Shown here piece by piece: positions 17,412 through 25,985 of a stretch of 29,750 nucleotides of DNA. The stretch is from a virus: positions 1 to 29,750 of IMG/VR virus record IMGVR_UViG_3300007276_000199; one strand, written 5' to 3'. A program made the position numbers and the translations under genes. Under the pieces are notes generated by a model. It saw only the letters and a program-made list of their open reading frames with translations. It was not told the DNA's origin and did not search any database. The stretch's first letter is position 1; each line of letters opens with the position of its first letter.

Positions 17412-19988
17412 ATGAAATCAATACTACAAGAATTCAAACAACATCTCGCAGAGCAAACAAGTAATATTACTGTTTTATTTCCAGGCGGATTTAAACCTAT
17501 TACTGGAGCACATTTAGCACTTGCTAATCGTTATGCAGAAGATCCACAAGTACAACAAGTAGTGATGCTTATCGGCCCAAAAGATAGAGATGGGTTTACA
17601 AGAACACAATCAATCCAAGCATTCAATTTGATGAATTCAAACCCAAAGATCCGCATACAACCAACAGAATTTAATTCTCCTATCATGGCTGCATACGAAT
17701 ACTTGTTTGCATTGCCAGAAGATACTGCGGGTCAATATGCAATGGCTGCATCTGCAAAAGGAGATGATTATGTAAGAACTAAATCATTTGTGCCTAATGT
17801 AGACAAATACAAAACAGTAGGCGATAAGTCGGGTCGAATGATGCCAGCTGGTGTCGACGCAATTGAATTGACTGCAAACACAGATCCAATACAATATCCG
17901 ACAGGAGAGCCTGTATCTGCTACATCAACAAGAGCAGCAATTGCTGCAGGCGATTATCGTAGATTTAAAGAATCTTATCCAGGCATAACAGATGAAATTC
18001 TTAAAAATGTTTGGGAAATATTCACAGGTAAAATGATTGAAACCGTTTTTTCTAAAGAATGGTGGTCTACACAATTAGCAGAAGATGTTGAAAAATTATT
18101 TACTGAACTGAAAACTGGAAAGCGTTTACGTGTATTTGATTTTGATGATACATTAGCAAAAATGAATGCTACAATTTACGTTAAACACCGAGATGGATCT
18201 AACACAGAATTAAACCCAGCACAGTTTGCGGTTTATGAGCCAATGCCTGGCGATGATTTTGATTTTTCAGAATTTGATAGAATTATTAAATCTGCAAATC
18301 CAATACAAAAAAATGTAGATGCATTAAAAAGAGCAATGCAAGATGCTGGGGCTAAAACAACTATTTTAACGGCTCGTAGAGTAGCTTATCCAGTTAAAAG
18401 ATATCTTGAGCGCGAACATGGACTTAAAAACATATACGTTGTTGCACTGGGTTCATCTGACCCAATGGATAAAGCTCGGTGGATTGAAAAACAAATTCAA
18501 AAAGGATATGACGATATTGAGTTTATTGACGATTCTCCAAAAAATGTAAAGGCAGTCGATTCATTACAACAACAATATCCAGATGTTGCATTAACAGCAC
18601 ATTTAGTAGAAGGCTATATGGATCCTAAAACTGCTGAGAAACACAAAAAGAAAATTGAAAAGCTTCGCAAGTTTTTAGATAAAAATACCGGTAAAGAGTT
18701 TGTATATGATTTTGATACATACGACAAAACTACATATGGTGTTCCATTAACAGAAGGCACATTACTTACAGAAGGTGGAGCTGGGGGGCACATGGCTCAC
18801 CCATATGATGATCACGGATTAACCTTTAACGAAATGAAAGAATTAATTGCACGCGCGTTAGAAGGCGAATTAGATGTAGAAGAGGCAGTAACAGAAAAGA
18901 CAGATGGCCAGAACCTTCAAGTAACGTGGAAAAACGGACAAGTAGGATTTGCTCGTAATAAAGGTACAATTAAAAAGCCATTAACGACACAAGAACTAAT
19001 TAATAAATTTGAAGGTCGCGGACCTATATCAGATGCATTTCGTGAATCAGGACAAGATTTACAAGCAGCTTTCGGAAAAATAGATAGTTCTAAATTAGAC
19101 GAAATATTTAAAAATGGTCGAGTGTTTGCAAACATGGAAATTATATATCCTGCAACCAAGAACATTATTAATTACGATAAAGCACATATACAGTTTCACA
19201 ATTTAGTTGAATATGACGAAACTGCAAATAAAGTTCAGACCGATATGACCGGCGGAGCATTGATTCAGAAAATAATTGAAGATGCAAATGCGCACATGCA
19301 AAATACATTTTCATTCATACCTCCACAAAAAATTAAATTAGGTCGTATTGCAGATTTTGAAGATCAACAAGCAGCATTATTTGCAGAAGTAGATCAACTT
19401 AAAACGCAATTTGGACTTAAAGAGACTGATTTAATTTCTGAATATCATCGTGCTTGGTGGAGAGACGTAATTACTACAAAAGCTCAAGAATTGGGATATG
19501 ATATATCAGATGATTTGAGAGACACATTAGTAGATAGATGGGCGTTTAATGATAAGTCGACATCAATAACAGCTATTAAAAAACAAATTGAAAATCCTGA
19601 GTATTCACAATGGGTAACAGATTTTGATAAAAAAGATTTTAAATCATATCAAAAACAAAACATGGAACCATTTGAATCAATCTTCTTGAGATTAGGAGCT
19701 CTTGTATTATCAAATGTATCGCAGATATTAGCTGCAGATCCTAGTAAATCTACACAGGAAATTAAAAGAGATGTTGCTACATTAATGAAGCAAGTACAAC
19801 AAAGCAAAGACCCAGAAATTCTTAAAAAAGTTGAGTATCAACTAAAAAGAATTGAAAAGCTCGGAGGCTTTGATAAAATTGTTCCAATTGAAGGAATTGT
19901 ATTTACATTCAAAGGCAATACATATAAATTAACAGGCGCATTTGCGCCAGTCAATCAACTAATAGGCATATTAAAGTACGGACGATAA
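17412..19988 (+). CDS. Three-domain nucleotidyltransferase / HAD phosphatase / ligase-like protein, internal-type N-terminus
   Basis: 858 residues from ATG 17412; ATG 17400 would add MGIR but sits 4 nt from a TATTTATA motif. Residues 1-15 (MKSILQEFKQHLAEQ) end in L-A-E, like a gp21-cleaved capsid-targeting peptide. Residues about 18-215 form a HIGH-type nucleotidyltransferase: PGGFKPITGAHLAL (TxxH at 31-34) and SATSTR (169-174), the ISTxxR-like motif of NMN/cytidylyl transferases. Residues about 238-400 form a HAD phosphatase: D243-F-D-D-T, LTAR, and IDDSPKN around D373/D374. Residues about 460-858 carry covalent nucleotidyltransferase (RNA/DNA ligase-like) motifs: K496-T-D-G, E576 in MEIIYP, E827-G in IEGIVF, and K839 in YKLTGAF. 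This combination suggests nucleic-acid end repair or nucleotide salvage. Functions are inferred from motifs; the ligase-like call is the weakest, because its motifs are widely spaced. Confidence 0.75.
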   Translation: MKSILQEFKQHLAEQTSNITVLFPGGFKPITGAHLALANRYAEDPQVQQVVMLIGPKDRDGFTRTQSIQAFNLMNSNPKIRIQPTEFNSPIMAAYEYLFALPEDTAGQYAMAASAKGDDYVRTKSFVPNVDKYKTVGDKSGRMMPAGVDAIELTANTDPIQYPTGEPVSATSTRAAIAAGDYRRFKESYPGITDEILKNVWEIFTGKMIETVFSKEWWSTQLAEDVEKLFTELKTGKRLRVFDFDDTLAKMNATIYVKHRDGSNTELNPAQFAVYEPMPGDDFDFSEFDRIIKSANPIQKNVDALKRAMQDAGAKTTILTARRVAYPVKRYLEREHGLKNIYVVALGSSDPMDKARWIEKQIQKGYDDIEFIDDSPKNVKAVDSLQQQYPDVALTAHLVEGYMDPKTAEKHKKKIEKLRKFLDKNTGKEFVYDFDTYDKTTYGVPLTEGTLLTEGGAGGHMAHPYDDHGLTFNEMKELIARALEGELDVEEAVTEKTDGQNLQVTWKNGQVGFARNKGTIKKPLTTQELINKFEGRGPISDAFRESGQDLQAAFGKIDSSKLDEIFKNGRVFANMEIIYPATKNIINYDKAHIQFHNLVEYDETANKVQTDMTGGALIQKIIEDANAHMQNTFSFIPPQKIKLGRIADFEDQQAALFAEVDQLKTQFGLKETDLISEYHRAWWRDVITTKAQELGYDISDDLRDTLVDRWAFNDKSTSITAIKKQIENPEYSQWVTDFDKKDFKSYQKQNMEPFESIFLRLGALVLSNVSQILAADPSKSTQEIKRDVATLMKQVQQSKDPEILKKVEYQLKRIEKLGGFDKIVPIEGIVFTFKGNTYKLTGAFAPVNQLIGILKYGR

Positions 19989-19996
19989 TATTTATA
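19989..19996 (+). promoter_or_regulatory. TATTTATA motif, putative late promoter element
   Basis: TATTTATA in ATAATATTTATATTAA overlapping the end of the previous gene, 19 nt before the ATG at 20016. Confidence 0.5.
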
Positions 19997-20015
19997 TTAA
20001 AAATAGGACTTTCAA

Positions 20016-20816
20016 ATGGCAGAGAAACATAAGTCAAAATATAAAGCACCAAAAGATTTAGAAAAATCAACGAAACCAACTCCTCGTAAAGATCTTAAAG
20101 ATTATGACGGAGATGAAACAGAAAACATGGTGCCAAATTCTACTGGTGAAAAGCAAAAGAATGTACTTCGTAAAACTGATAAACCAGTAATTGACAACGG
20201 ATCGATTGTTCCGGACATGAAAGATGCTGATAGAGCGTATAAATCAGAAGGAGAACATGACCCGAAACATTCTGCTAAAGTAATGTCTAAGCGTCAAGAT
20301 GATGATGAAAAAGACAGTGAAGATTCTATTAAAGATAAAATTGAAAATCTAACAAGAGAACAAAAAGAACGTTTAGTTAGAGAAATGATTCGTCGTAGAA
20401 TTAAAGCAGTACTTAAAGAACAAGAAGAGCCAGAAGAAGAACCTGCCGCAGAAGAACCTGCACCAGAGCCAGAAGCACCAGCAGAAGAACCTACTCCAGC
20501 TCCTGCTCCAGCTCCAGCTCCTGCAGAAACACCAGAAGCCCCAGCTCCAGAGCCAGAAGCAGATGTGCCAGCAGAAGAACCTAAAGCTGATGCAGCACCT
20601 GAGCAAGATTCAACAGCACAATTAAATAGCTTTGTAACATTAGTTAAAAATAAACCAACATCCCCAGAACAAATCAAAATGATTTTGAAAGCAGTTCAAA
20701 AAACAGGAACGATGACTGACGAGCAAGGCAATGAAGTTATGAATCAAGGCAAATTAAAGGAACTTTATCGTTATCTAAAAATTGCTGCAGATAGAATGTT
20801 AGAAAAATATTCATAA
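20016..20816 (+). CDS. Acidic Pro/Ala/Glu-rich protein of unknown function
   Basis: A 266-residue protein in three parts. Residues 1-110 are very hydrophilic and Lys/Asp/Glu-rich (MAEKHKSKYKAPKDLEKSTK). A short helix (REQKERLVREMIRRRIKAVL, about 114-133) precedes a disordered stretch of Pro, Ala and Glu, including PAPAPAPAPAE (about 136-197). The last 65 residues look helical and folded (SPEQIKMILKAVQKTGTM, then LKELYRYLKIAADRMLEKY). An AGGA 7 nt upstream supports the start. The low-complexity middle looks like a flexible spacer joining two helical modules. I do not recognise a family. Its position between an internal-type enzyme and small genes, and a TATTTATA motif upstream, suggest late expression; it could be virion- or core-associated. 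Confidence 0.65.
   Translation: MAEKHKSKYKAPKDLEKSTKPTPRKDLKDYDGDETENMVPNSTGEKQKNVLRKTDKPVIDNGSIVPDMKDADRAYKSEGEHDPKHSAKVMSKRQDDDEKDSEDSIKDKIENLTREQKERLVREMIRRRIKAVLKEQEEPEEEPAAEEPAPEPEAPAEEPTPAPAPAPAPAETPEAPAPEPEADVPAEEPKADAAPEQDSTAQLNSFVTLVKNKPTSPEQIKMILKAVQKTGTMTDEQGNEVMNQGKLKELYRYLKIAADRMLEKYS
20424..20600 (+). repeat. Low-complexity Pro-Ala-Glu coding repeat
   Basis: Irregular repeats of CCAGCTCCTGCT-like and GAAGAACCT-like units encode the Pro/Ala/Glu spacer of the surrounding gene. Such runs are prone to slippage, so length may vary between related phages. Confidence 0.75.
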
Positions 20817-20818
20817 AT

Positions 20819-20836
20819 AAAACAAAACAAGTTATG
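20819..20836 (+). promoter_or_regulatory. A-rich non-SD leader AAAACAAAACAAGTTATG
   Basis: Identical over 18 nt, through the start codon, to the leader of the endonuclease I gene at 9745-9762. There is no Shine-Dalgarno sequence. Confidence 0.5.
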
Positions 20837-21472
20837 TCAAAAAAGTTACAGAATGTCAATGCAGTTAATAAAATGTTAGCTGGAGAGCATAAATTTCAAA
20901 CAAATAAAACCCATGGTTTTTCGGAATCTAAGAAAGATACTAAAAAGCGATTAGTTGGAGAAACATGGGAAGAAACAGATCTTAAATCTGGAATCACATA
21001 TCTTTATGAACAAAAAGATGGTTATGTGATGAAAACCAAACGTGGTGCTGAAACACTTCAATCTACCAGAGACTCACTATCAACATTTTCAAAATGTCCT
21101 AAAGAAACATGTACATGTAAATCACCTAATCATTTAGATCGCAAAATGAAAACGATACATGGTATGTGTTTTGATTGTGTCATTGAAATGGAAAATAAAC
21201 TTCGTATTGAAGGTAAATTTAATGAGTACGCAATAAAGAAAATGACAACAAACGCAACAGAATGGATTAAGCGAGCTGAACAAGATGTTGAACTACTAAA
21301 ACAAGCATATACTAGTACATATAAAGTTGTATCAAATGCAGATGGTAAAACAGAAACAGTTGATGCAAGAATGACCCCGGCAGAATTTGCTGACAAAGTA
21401 GAACGAGAATTTCAAGAGTATCGTGAAAAATTCATACAAGAAGTTGCAAAAATGGAGACTAAAGATGATTAA
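20834..21472 (+). CDS. Conserved-type phage protein with Cys cluster, unknown function
   Basis: A 212-residue, highly charged protein. A possible zinc site lies at residues 88-115: C88-x4-C93-x-C95, H100, and C112-x2-C115 (GMCFDC). The N-terminal 85 residues are Lys-rich (MSKKLQNVNAVNKMLAGEHK), with a beta-like WEETDLKSGITYLYEQKDG. The C-terminal half is long amphipathic helix (EWIKRAEQDVELLKQAY, then AEFADKVEREFQEYREKFIQ). I recognise no family. Its leader is shared with endonuclease I and bS21 rather than with the TATTTATA genes, hinting at a non-structural role such as regulation or nucleic-acid binding. It overlaps the next gene by 8 bp. Confidence 0.7.
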   Translation: MSKKLQNVNAVNKMLAGEHKFQTNKTHGFSESKKDTKKRLVGETWEETDLKSGITYLYEQKDGYVMKTKRGAETLQSTRDSLSTFSKCPKETCTCKSPNHLDRKMKTIHGMCFDCVIEMENKLRIEGKFNEYAIKKMTTNATEWIKRAEQDVELLKQAYTSTYKVVSNADGKTETVDARMTPAEFADKVEREFQEYREKFIQEVAKMETKDD

Positions 21473-21866
21473 AGAGTTATTATTAAAACTATGGAATTGG
21501 TTGAAAGGCCAAACTGAACTTGATGAAAAAATCAAAGAAAAAGTTGATGATATCAAAGAAGATTTTGATGATGTTGTAGAAGAAGTTAAAAGAAGATACA
21601 ACAGAGTAAAAGAAGAAATTGATGATGTAAAAGAATCAGCATCAGAAGTTATTAAACAAGTTGATGATGTTGCAAAAGCAGTGGTCGGTTCTAAAAGAAA
21701 AGGTAGAAAACCTTCTACAAAGAAAATCACAAAAAGTGCACTTCGTGCAATGAAAAAAGCAGAATTAGTTACAACTGCTAAAAAAGAATTTAAAATAACA
21801 TTAGATTCTAAACTTACAAAATCAAACTTAGTAAACAAGGTATATGAATTATACCATAAAAAATAA
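21465..21866 (+). CDS. Charged coiled-coil protein with HeH/SAP-like C-terminus
   Basis: 133 residues from the ATG at 21465. GGAG at 21454-21457, 7 nt upstream, decides this start over an in-frame GTG at 21423 that would overlap the preceding gene by 50 bp. After an aromatic N-terminal helix (MIKELLLKLWNWLKGQ), residues about 17-70 form a strongly charged helix with Asp/Glu/Lys/Val heptad character. Next is a basic linker (GSKRKGRKPSTKK). Residues 90-133 (LRAMKKAELVTTAKKEFKI, then KLTKSNLVNKVYEL) fit the helix-extension-helix/SAP pattern, often a DNA- or nucleic-acid-binding module. It lies two genes before the large terminase and might be a DNA-binding packaging partner, but no small-terminase family is recognisable. 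Its stop overlaps the next start by one base. Confidence 0.65.
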   Translation: MIKELLLKLWNWLKGQTELDEKIKEKVDDIKEDFDDVVEEVKRRYNRVKEEIDDVKESASEVIKQVDDVAKAVVGSKRKGRKPSTKKITKSALRAMKKAELVTTAKKEFKITLDSKLTKSNLVNKVYELYHKK

Positions 21867-22486
21867 TGAATCAATTTTTTAGTAACATAAAGAACATCAT
21901 CATAGTGGTATTAGTTGTAATAATCATTATCATGCAACAATGTTCTGGTCCATCAATCGATTTCAACTTATTTGGTAAGAAAAATAAACAACCCGATGCT
22001 GTTGAAGGAACTGTTATTACCAAAATAGAAACAAAATGGGATACTGTAAAATTTGATAGCTTAGTTTATGTTCCTAAATGGAGAGTAAGAGTTGATACGG
22101 TACATGATACAACCTTAAAGGATATTGATACACTTTCAGTATTAAAAGATTATTACGCAAAGTATTTTTATACGGATACATTAGATTTAGATTCATTAGG
22201 TAATATCATAATCAATGATACTATATCACAAAATTCAATCATATTCAGAGAAATCAATCCAAACATTTATATTCCGACTACAATCATAAAAAGAGATTCA
22301 CTTATTTCAAAAAATGAATTTTATTATGGATTTGGTTTAGCAGGAAATCAAGAACAATTCAATTACATTGGTGGTGAGTTACTTTGGAGAAGTAAACGTA
22401 AAAAAGTAATTGGAGTGGGATTAGGTATCAATCAAAACCTTCAACCGGTTGGTTCTCTAAGATTGATGTGGAAAATTGGTAAATAA
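21866..22486 (+). CDS. Single-pass membrane-anchored protein, unknown function
   Basis: A 206-residue protein. Residues about 10-23 are a strongly hydrophobic helix of Ile/Val (KNIIIVVLVVIIIIM) followed by QQC at 24-26. The cysteine could be a lipidation site, although Q-Q before it is not a typical lipobox, so a plain signal-anchor is more likely. The rest has alternating short strands with Asp-Thr-rich phrases (KWDTVKFDSLVYVPKWRVRV) and a C-terminal Gly-rich beta segment (GGELLWRSKRKKVIGVGLGI). The charged N-terminus and long soluble part suggest an inner-membrane protein with a periplasmic domain, for example a spanin-like or superinfection protein. No family was recognised. It starts at TAATG, coupled to the gene upstream, and ends 3 nt before the terminase. 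Confidence 0.65.
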   Translation: MNQFFSNIKNIIIVVLVVIIIIMQQCSGPSIDFNLFGKKNKQPDAVEGTVITKIETKWDTVKFDSLVYVPKWRVRVDTVHDTTLKDIDTLSVLKDYYAKYFYTDTLDLDSLGNIIINDTISQNSIIFREINPNIYIPTTIIKRDSLISKNEFYYGFGLAGNQEQFNYIGGELLWRSKRKKVIGVGLGINQNLQPVGSLRLMWKIGK

Positions 22487-22489
22487 TTT

Positions 22490-24073
22490 ATGGCAGCACA
22501 AAAAGACATAAAACAAATAATCGCGGAACAGTACCAAAAATGTGCTTCAGATCCCGTCTTTTTTATGCGTAATTATTGTTATATTCAACATCCTGTTAAA
22601 GGAAAAATAAAATTTAATCTTTATCGATTCCAGGAACAATCCTTAACGGATTTACGCGATAGTAGATATAACATTATATTGAAGTCCCGACAGTTAGGTA
22701 TATCAACACTATCTGCAGGATATGCTCTCTGGGCAATGTTGTTCAATGAAGATTTCAACGTACTTGTTATTGCAACAACACAAGAAGTAGCAAAGAACCT
22801 TGTTACAAAAGTGCAGGTAATGCATGATAATTTACCTTCATGGTTAAAAGGTAATATGACAGCAAACAACAAGTTGTCATTAAAATTTAAAAATGGTTCA
22901 CAAATAAAAGCAATTTCTTCAGCATCTACCGGAGCACGTTCAGAAGCATTATCATTATTAATTGTAGATGAAGCTGCATTTATTAGAAACATTGAAGAAA
23001 TTTGGGTAGCATCACAAGCAACTCTATCTACCGGAGGCGGCGCAATAGTACTTTCAACACCTAATGGTATTGGTAATTGGTTTCATCAAACATGGGCAGG
23101 TGCTGAATCTGGGCATAATGGATTCAACACAATTAGACTTAGATGGGATGTACACCCAGAACGAAATCAAGATTGGCGTGATGAACAAACACAACTTTTA
23201 GGAGAAAAAGGCGCAGCACAAGAATGTGATTGTGACTTTATTAGTTCTGGTCACACTGTAATTGATGGTTCAATATTGCAAGAATTTGAATTAAAATGTA
23301 CGGAGCCTATAGAACGAAGAGGATATGATAATGGATATTGGATATGGAAATATCCAGATTATTCTAGAGACTATGTAGTAATAGCTGACGTCGCGCGTGG
23401 TGATGGAGCTGACTTTTCTACATTTCATGTTATTGATGTTGAAACAATAGAACAGGTCGCAGAATATAAAGGAAAACTTCCTCCTAAAGATTTTGGTAAT
23501 ATGTTGATAAGTGTTGCATCAGAATGGAACAATGCATTACTTGCAATTGAAAATGCAAACATTGGATGGGCTGCAGTTCAACCTGCAATAGATAGAGGAT
23601 ATCAAAATCTATTTTATACATATAAAGATGATGGATATGTTGATGTAGATATTCAACTCAGAAAAGGATATGATACAAAAGACAAATCAAAAATGGTTCC
23701 TGGTGTGTCGACTACATCTAGAACAAGACCATTAATGATATCTGCACTTGAAATGTATATGAGAGAAGGTTCTCCTATTATTCATTCAAAACGACTTATA
23801 CAAGAACTATTTGTATTTATTTGGCAAAACGGCAAAGCACAAGCACAACGAGGTTATAACGATGACTTGGTTATGGCATTTGCAATTGGACTTTGGTTAC
23901 GAGATACATCATTAAAATTAAGACAACAAGGCATTGAATTAAATAAACGTGCCTTAACACAGTTACAAAAAACAGATTCAGTTATTTATACCGGAAACGA
24001 TCGACCAAAAGATATTGGGTGGGATTGGGACAATGGTTATGGCAATGAAGATTTGACCTGGCTTATTAAGTAA
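22490..24073 (+). CDS. terL: Terminase large subunit (T4 gp17-like ATPase/nuclease)
   Basis: A 527-residue protein. This DNA-packaging motor docks on the portal, pumps DNA with ATP and cuts the concatemer. ATPase domain: Q48 adenine-binding motif (YRFQEQ), a Walker A-like K65-S-R-Q-L-G-I-S-T73, Walker B LLIVD160-E161, and the coupling motif LSTPNG. Nuclease domain: D300 in IADVARGDGADFS, E354 in LAIEN, and D458/D459 in YNDDLVMAF, the RNase H-like acidic triad. The usual Walker A lysine next to Ser/Thr is Ile71, and an upstream Lys65 may serve instead, a variant known in this terminase group. Length is slightly below T4's 610. The portal follows directly, without the sheath and tube genes that separate them in T4. 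Confidence 0.95.
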   Translation: MAAQKDIKQIIAEQYQKCASDPVFFMRNYCYIQHPVKGKIKFNLYRFQEQSLTDLRDSRYNIILKSRQLGISTLSAGYALWAMLFNEDFNVLVIATTQEVAKNLVTKVQVMHDNLPSWLKGNMTANNKLSLKFKNGSQIKAISSASTGARSEALSLLIVDEAAFIRNIEEIWVASQATLSTGGGAIVLSTPNGIGNWFHQTWAGAESGHNGFNTIRLRWDVHPERNQDWRDEQTQLLGEKGAAQECDCDFISSGHTVIDGSILQEFELKCTEPIERRGYDNGYWIWKYPDYSRDYVVIADVARGDGADFSTFHVIDVETIEQVAEYKGKLPPKDFGNMLISVASEWNNALLAIENANIGWAAVQPAIDRGYQNLFYTYKDDGYVDVDIQLRKGYDTKDKSKMVPGVSTTSRTRPLMISALEMYMREGSPIIHSKRLIQELFVFIWQNGKAQAQRGYNDDLVMAFAIGLWLRDTSLKLRQQGIELNKRALTQLQKTDSVIYTGNDRPKDIGWDWDNGYGNEDLTWLIK

Positions 24074-24078
24074 CTTGA

Positions 24079-24086
24079 TATTTATT
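24079..24086 (+). promoter_or_regulatory. TATTTATT, variant of the TATTTATA motif
   Basis: GATATTTATTTTATA, 20 nt before the portal ATG at 24107. It differs from the others at the last base. Confidence 0.35.
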
Positions 24087-24106
24087 TTATATAAAGAATA
24101 AATACT

Positions 24107-25954
24107 ATGGCGTCACTTAGAAAACGATTACAAAACTTATTTTCTACAAATGTAGTTGTCAGAGCTTATGGCAAAGATAAACTTCGTGTAGTTGATACTA
24201 ACCGCCTTCAATCGACAGGTAACTTAACGCAAAGTAAAGTAGCCGACAGATATACAAGACTTCACGGTTCAAACAAGCATCGTGTTGGAGGTATGGGTGG
24301 GTATGACTCGAATTATTATATGCATCAAAATCGTATGCAGTTATATACTGATTACGAAATGATGGATAAAGATCCTATTATATCTTCAGCTTTAGACATA
24401 TATGCTGATGAATCAACATTAGCAGATCAATTTGGAGATGTTCTTACTGTAAAATCTAATGATAGTAGAATTCAAAAAATTCTTTACAATTTATTTTATG
24501 ATGTAATGAACATTGAATTCAATCTTTGGCCCTGGATTCGTAACATGGCCAAATATGGCGATTTCTTTTTGAAATTAGATATTGCTGATGAAATTGGTAT
24601 TTTAAATGTACGTCCGTTTTCTTCATATGAAATTGAGAGGTGGGAAGAATTTAATGATAATACAGGTGAGTATGATATTAAATTTAGACACATTGTGTCA
24701 GAACAACTTACATATGATGTATTTGAGATAGCACACTTCCGTAATATTTCGGATTCAAATTTCCTTCCATACGGTCGCAGTATGCTAGAAGGCGCACGTC
24801 ATGAATTTCAAAAATTAATGCTTTTAGAAGATGCAATGCTTATTCACAGAATCATGCGTGCACCACAAAAGCGTATCTTTAAAATTGATATTGGTAATAT
24901 TCCGCCTAATGAAGTTGATGGGTATATGGAACAAGTTATCAATAAAATGAAAAAGATTCCACACGTTGATCCCAAGACTGGTAATTATAACATGAGATTC
25001 AACATCAACAACATGTTAGAAGATTATTACTTGCCTGTTCGAGGAGGAAATAGTTCAACAGAGATCAATACATTAGAGGGTATGGAATTTACCGGTATTG
25101 ATGACATTGAATATGTAAAACACAAAATGATGGCTGCGTTAAAAGTACCAAAGCCATTTTTAGGATATGATGAAGGTGTAGAAGGTAAATCTACATTAGC
25201 ATCAATGGATATTCGTTTTGCAAGAACAATTGAGCGTCTTCAAAAGATATTTGTTTCTGAATTAACTAAAATTGCAATTATACATTTATATGCACAAGGA
25301 TATGAAGATAAAGATTTAGTTAATTTTGAACTTGAACTTACAGCTCCATCTATTATATATGATCAGCAAAAAGTTGCACTAATGAATGAAAAAATTCAAT
25401 TAGCGCAAACAATGAAAGATTCAAAATTAGTTTCTCATAGATACATTTATGAATACATATTCAATATGTCGGAAGAAGAATGGTTGCAAGAACGCAATGA
25501 TATTGTTGAAGATATTAAATTAGGTTTCCGACAAAATCAAATCGAACAAGAAGGAAATGATCCTACTGTAACTGGTAAGTCTTATGGTACACCGCATGAT
25601 TTAGCAACAGCTCATATGAGTAGCAATGATGTAGTAGAACCAGATAAAGGAGGCAGACCACCAGAAGGAATTAAGTCTGGACAACATAAGAATGCATTTG
25701 GTTGGGATCCGCTAGGTACAAAACAAATCAAACAAGATTTAGATCCTGAAAATAGAAAATCAGCATTTATTGGTGACCCAAGGTTCTACAGAAGAAATCC
25801 GAAGCATACGAATTTCACAACAGAACATTCAGATATCTTAAAAAAAATTAAACCTAAATCACCAAAAATCATTTCAGAAACATTAAATAATGAACAAAAT
25901 AACACAGAGATGGGTTCAATGTTAGATGAAAACAATATTTTAAATGATGATTAA
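24107..25954 (+). CDS. Portal vertex protein (T4 gp20-like)
   Basis: A 615-residue protein. The ring of portal subunits at one capsid vertex starts head assembly, passes DNA and joins the tail. Features typical of the gp20 family: MDKDPIISSALDIYADEST near residue 85, FLPYGRSMLEGARHEFQKLM around 222, LIHRIMRAPQKRIFKIDIG (stem/wing region), GNYNMRFNINNMLEDYYLPV around 297, and a helical crown and C-terminal tail rich in Asn, Lys and Asp. Length is somewhat above T4 gp20 (524), with the excess in the last 120 residues, which look disordered. It sits 33 nt after the terminase, followed by two core-like genes and the protease, matching T4 order (20, 67, 68, 21). There is no Shine-Dalgarno sequence; a TATTTATT motif lies upstream. 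Confidence 0.93.
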   Translation: MASLRKRLQNLFSTNVVVRAYGKDKLRVVDTNRLQSTGNLTQSKVADRYTRLHGSNKHRVGGMGGYDSNYYMHQNRMQLYTDYEMMDKDPIISSALDIYADESTLADQFGDVLTVKSNDSRIQKILYNLFYDVMNIEFNLWPWIRNMAKYGDFFLKLDIADEIGILNVRPFSSYEIERWEEFNDNTGEYDIKFRHIVSEQLTYDVFEIAHFRNISDSNFLPYGRSMLEGARHEFQKLMLLEDAMLIHRIMRAPQKRIFKIDIGNIPPNEVDGYMEQVINKMKKIPHVDPKTGNYNMRFNINNMLEDYYLPVRGGNSSTEINTLEGMEFTGIDDIEYVKHKMMAALKVPKPFLGYDEGVEGKSTLASMDIRFARTIERLQKIFVSELTKIAIIHLYAQGYEDKDLVNFELELTAPSIIYDQQKVALMNEKIQLAQTMKDSKLVSHRYIYEYIFNMSEEEWLQERNDIVEDIKLGFRQNQIEQEGNDPTVTGKSYGTPHDLATAHMSSNDVVEPDKGGRPPEGIKSGQHKNAFGWDPLGTKQIKQDLDPENRKSAFIGDPRFYRRNPKHTNFTTEHSDILKKIKPKSPKIISETLNNEQNNTEMGSMLDENNILNDD

Positions 25955-25962
25955 TATTTATA
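25955..25962 (+). promoter_or_regulatory. TATTTATA motif, putative late promoter element
   Basis: TATTTATA in TTAATATTTATAAGTA, directly after the portal stop, 23 nt before the ATG at 25986. Confidence 0.5.
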
Positions 25963-25985
25963 AGTAAATATACTTCGGATAAGTA

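Noticed and set aside
20294-20677. 127-codon minus-strand frame rich in Ser/Ala/Gly
   Set aside because: It is the antisense shadow of the Pro/Ala/Glu repeat region and has no ribosome site or homology-like features.
21423-21464. GTG 21423 as start of the coiled-coil gene
   Set aside because: It would overlap the preceding gene by 50 bp; GGAG sits 7 nt before ATG 21465.
21332-21874. 180-codon open frame on the minus strand
   Set aside because: It lies across three well-supported + strand genes, its product is Ser/Phe-rich as expected for antisense of Glu/Lys-rich coding, and no minus-strand gene is otherwise supported.
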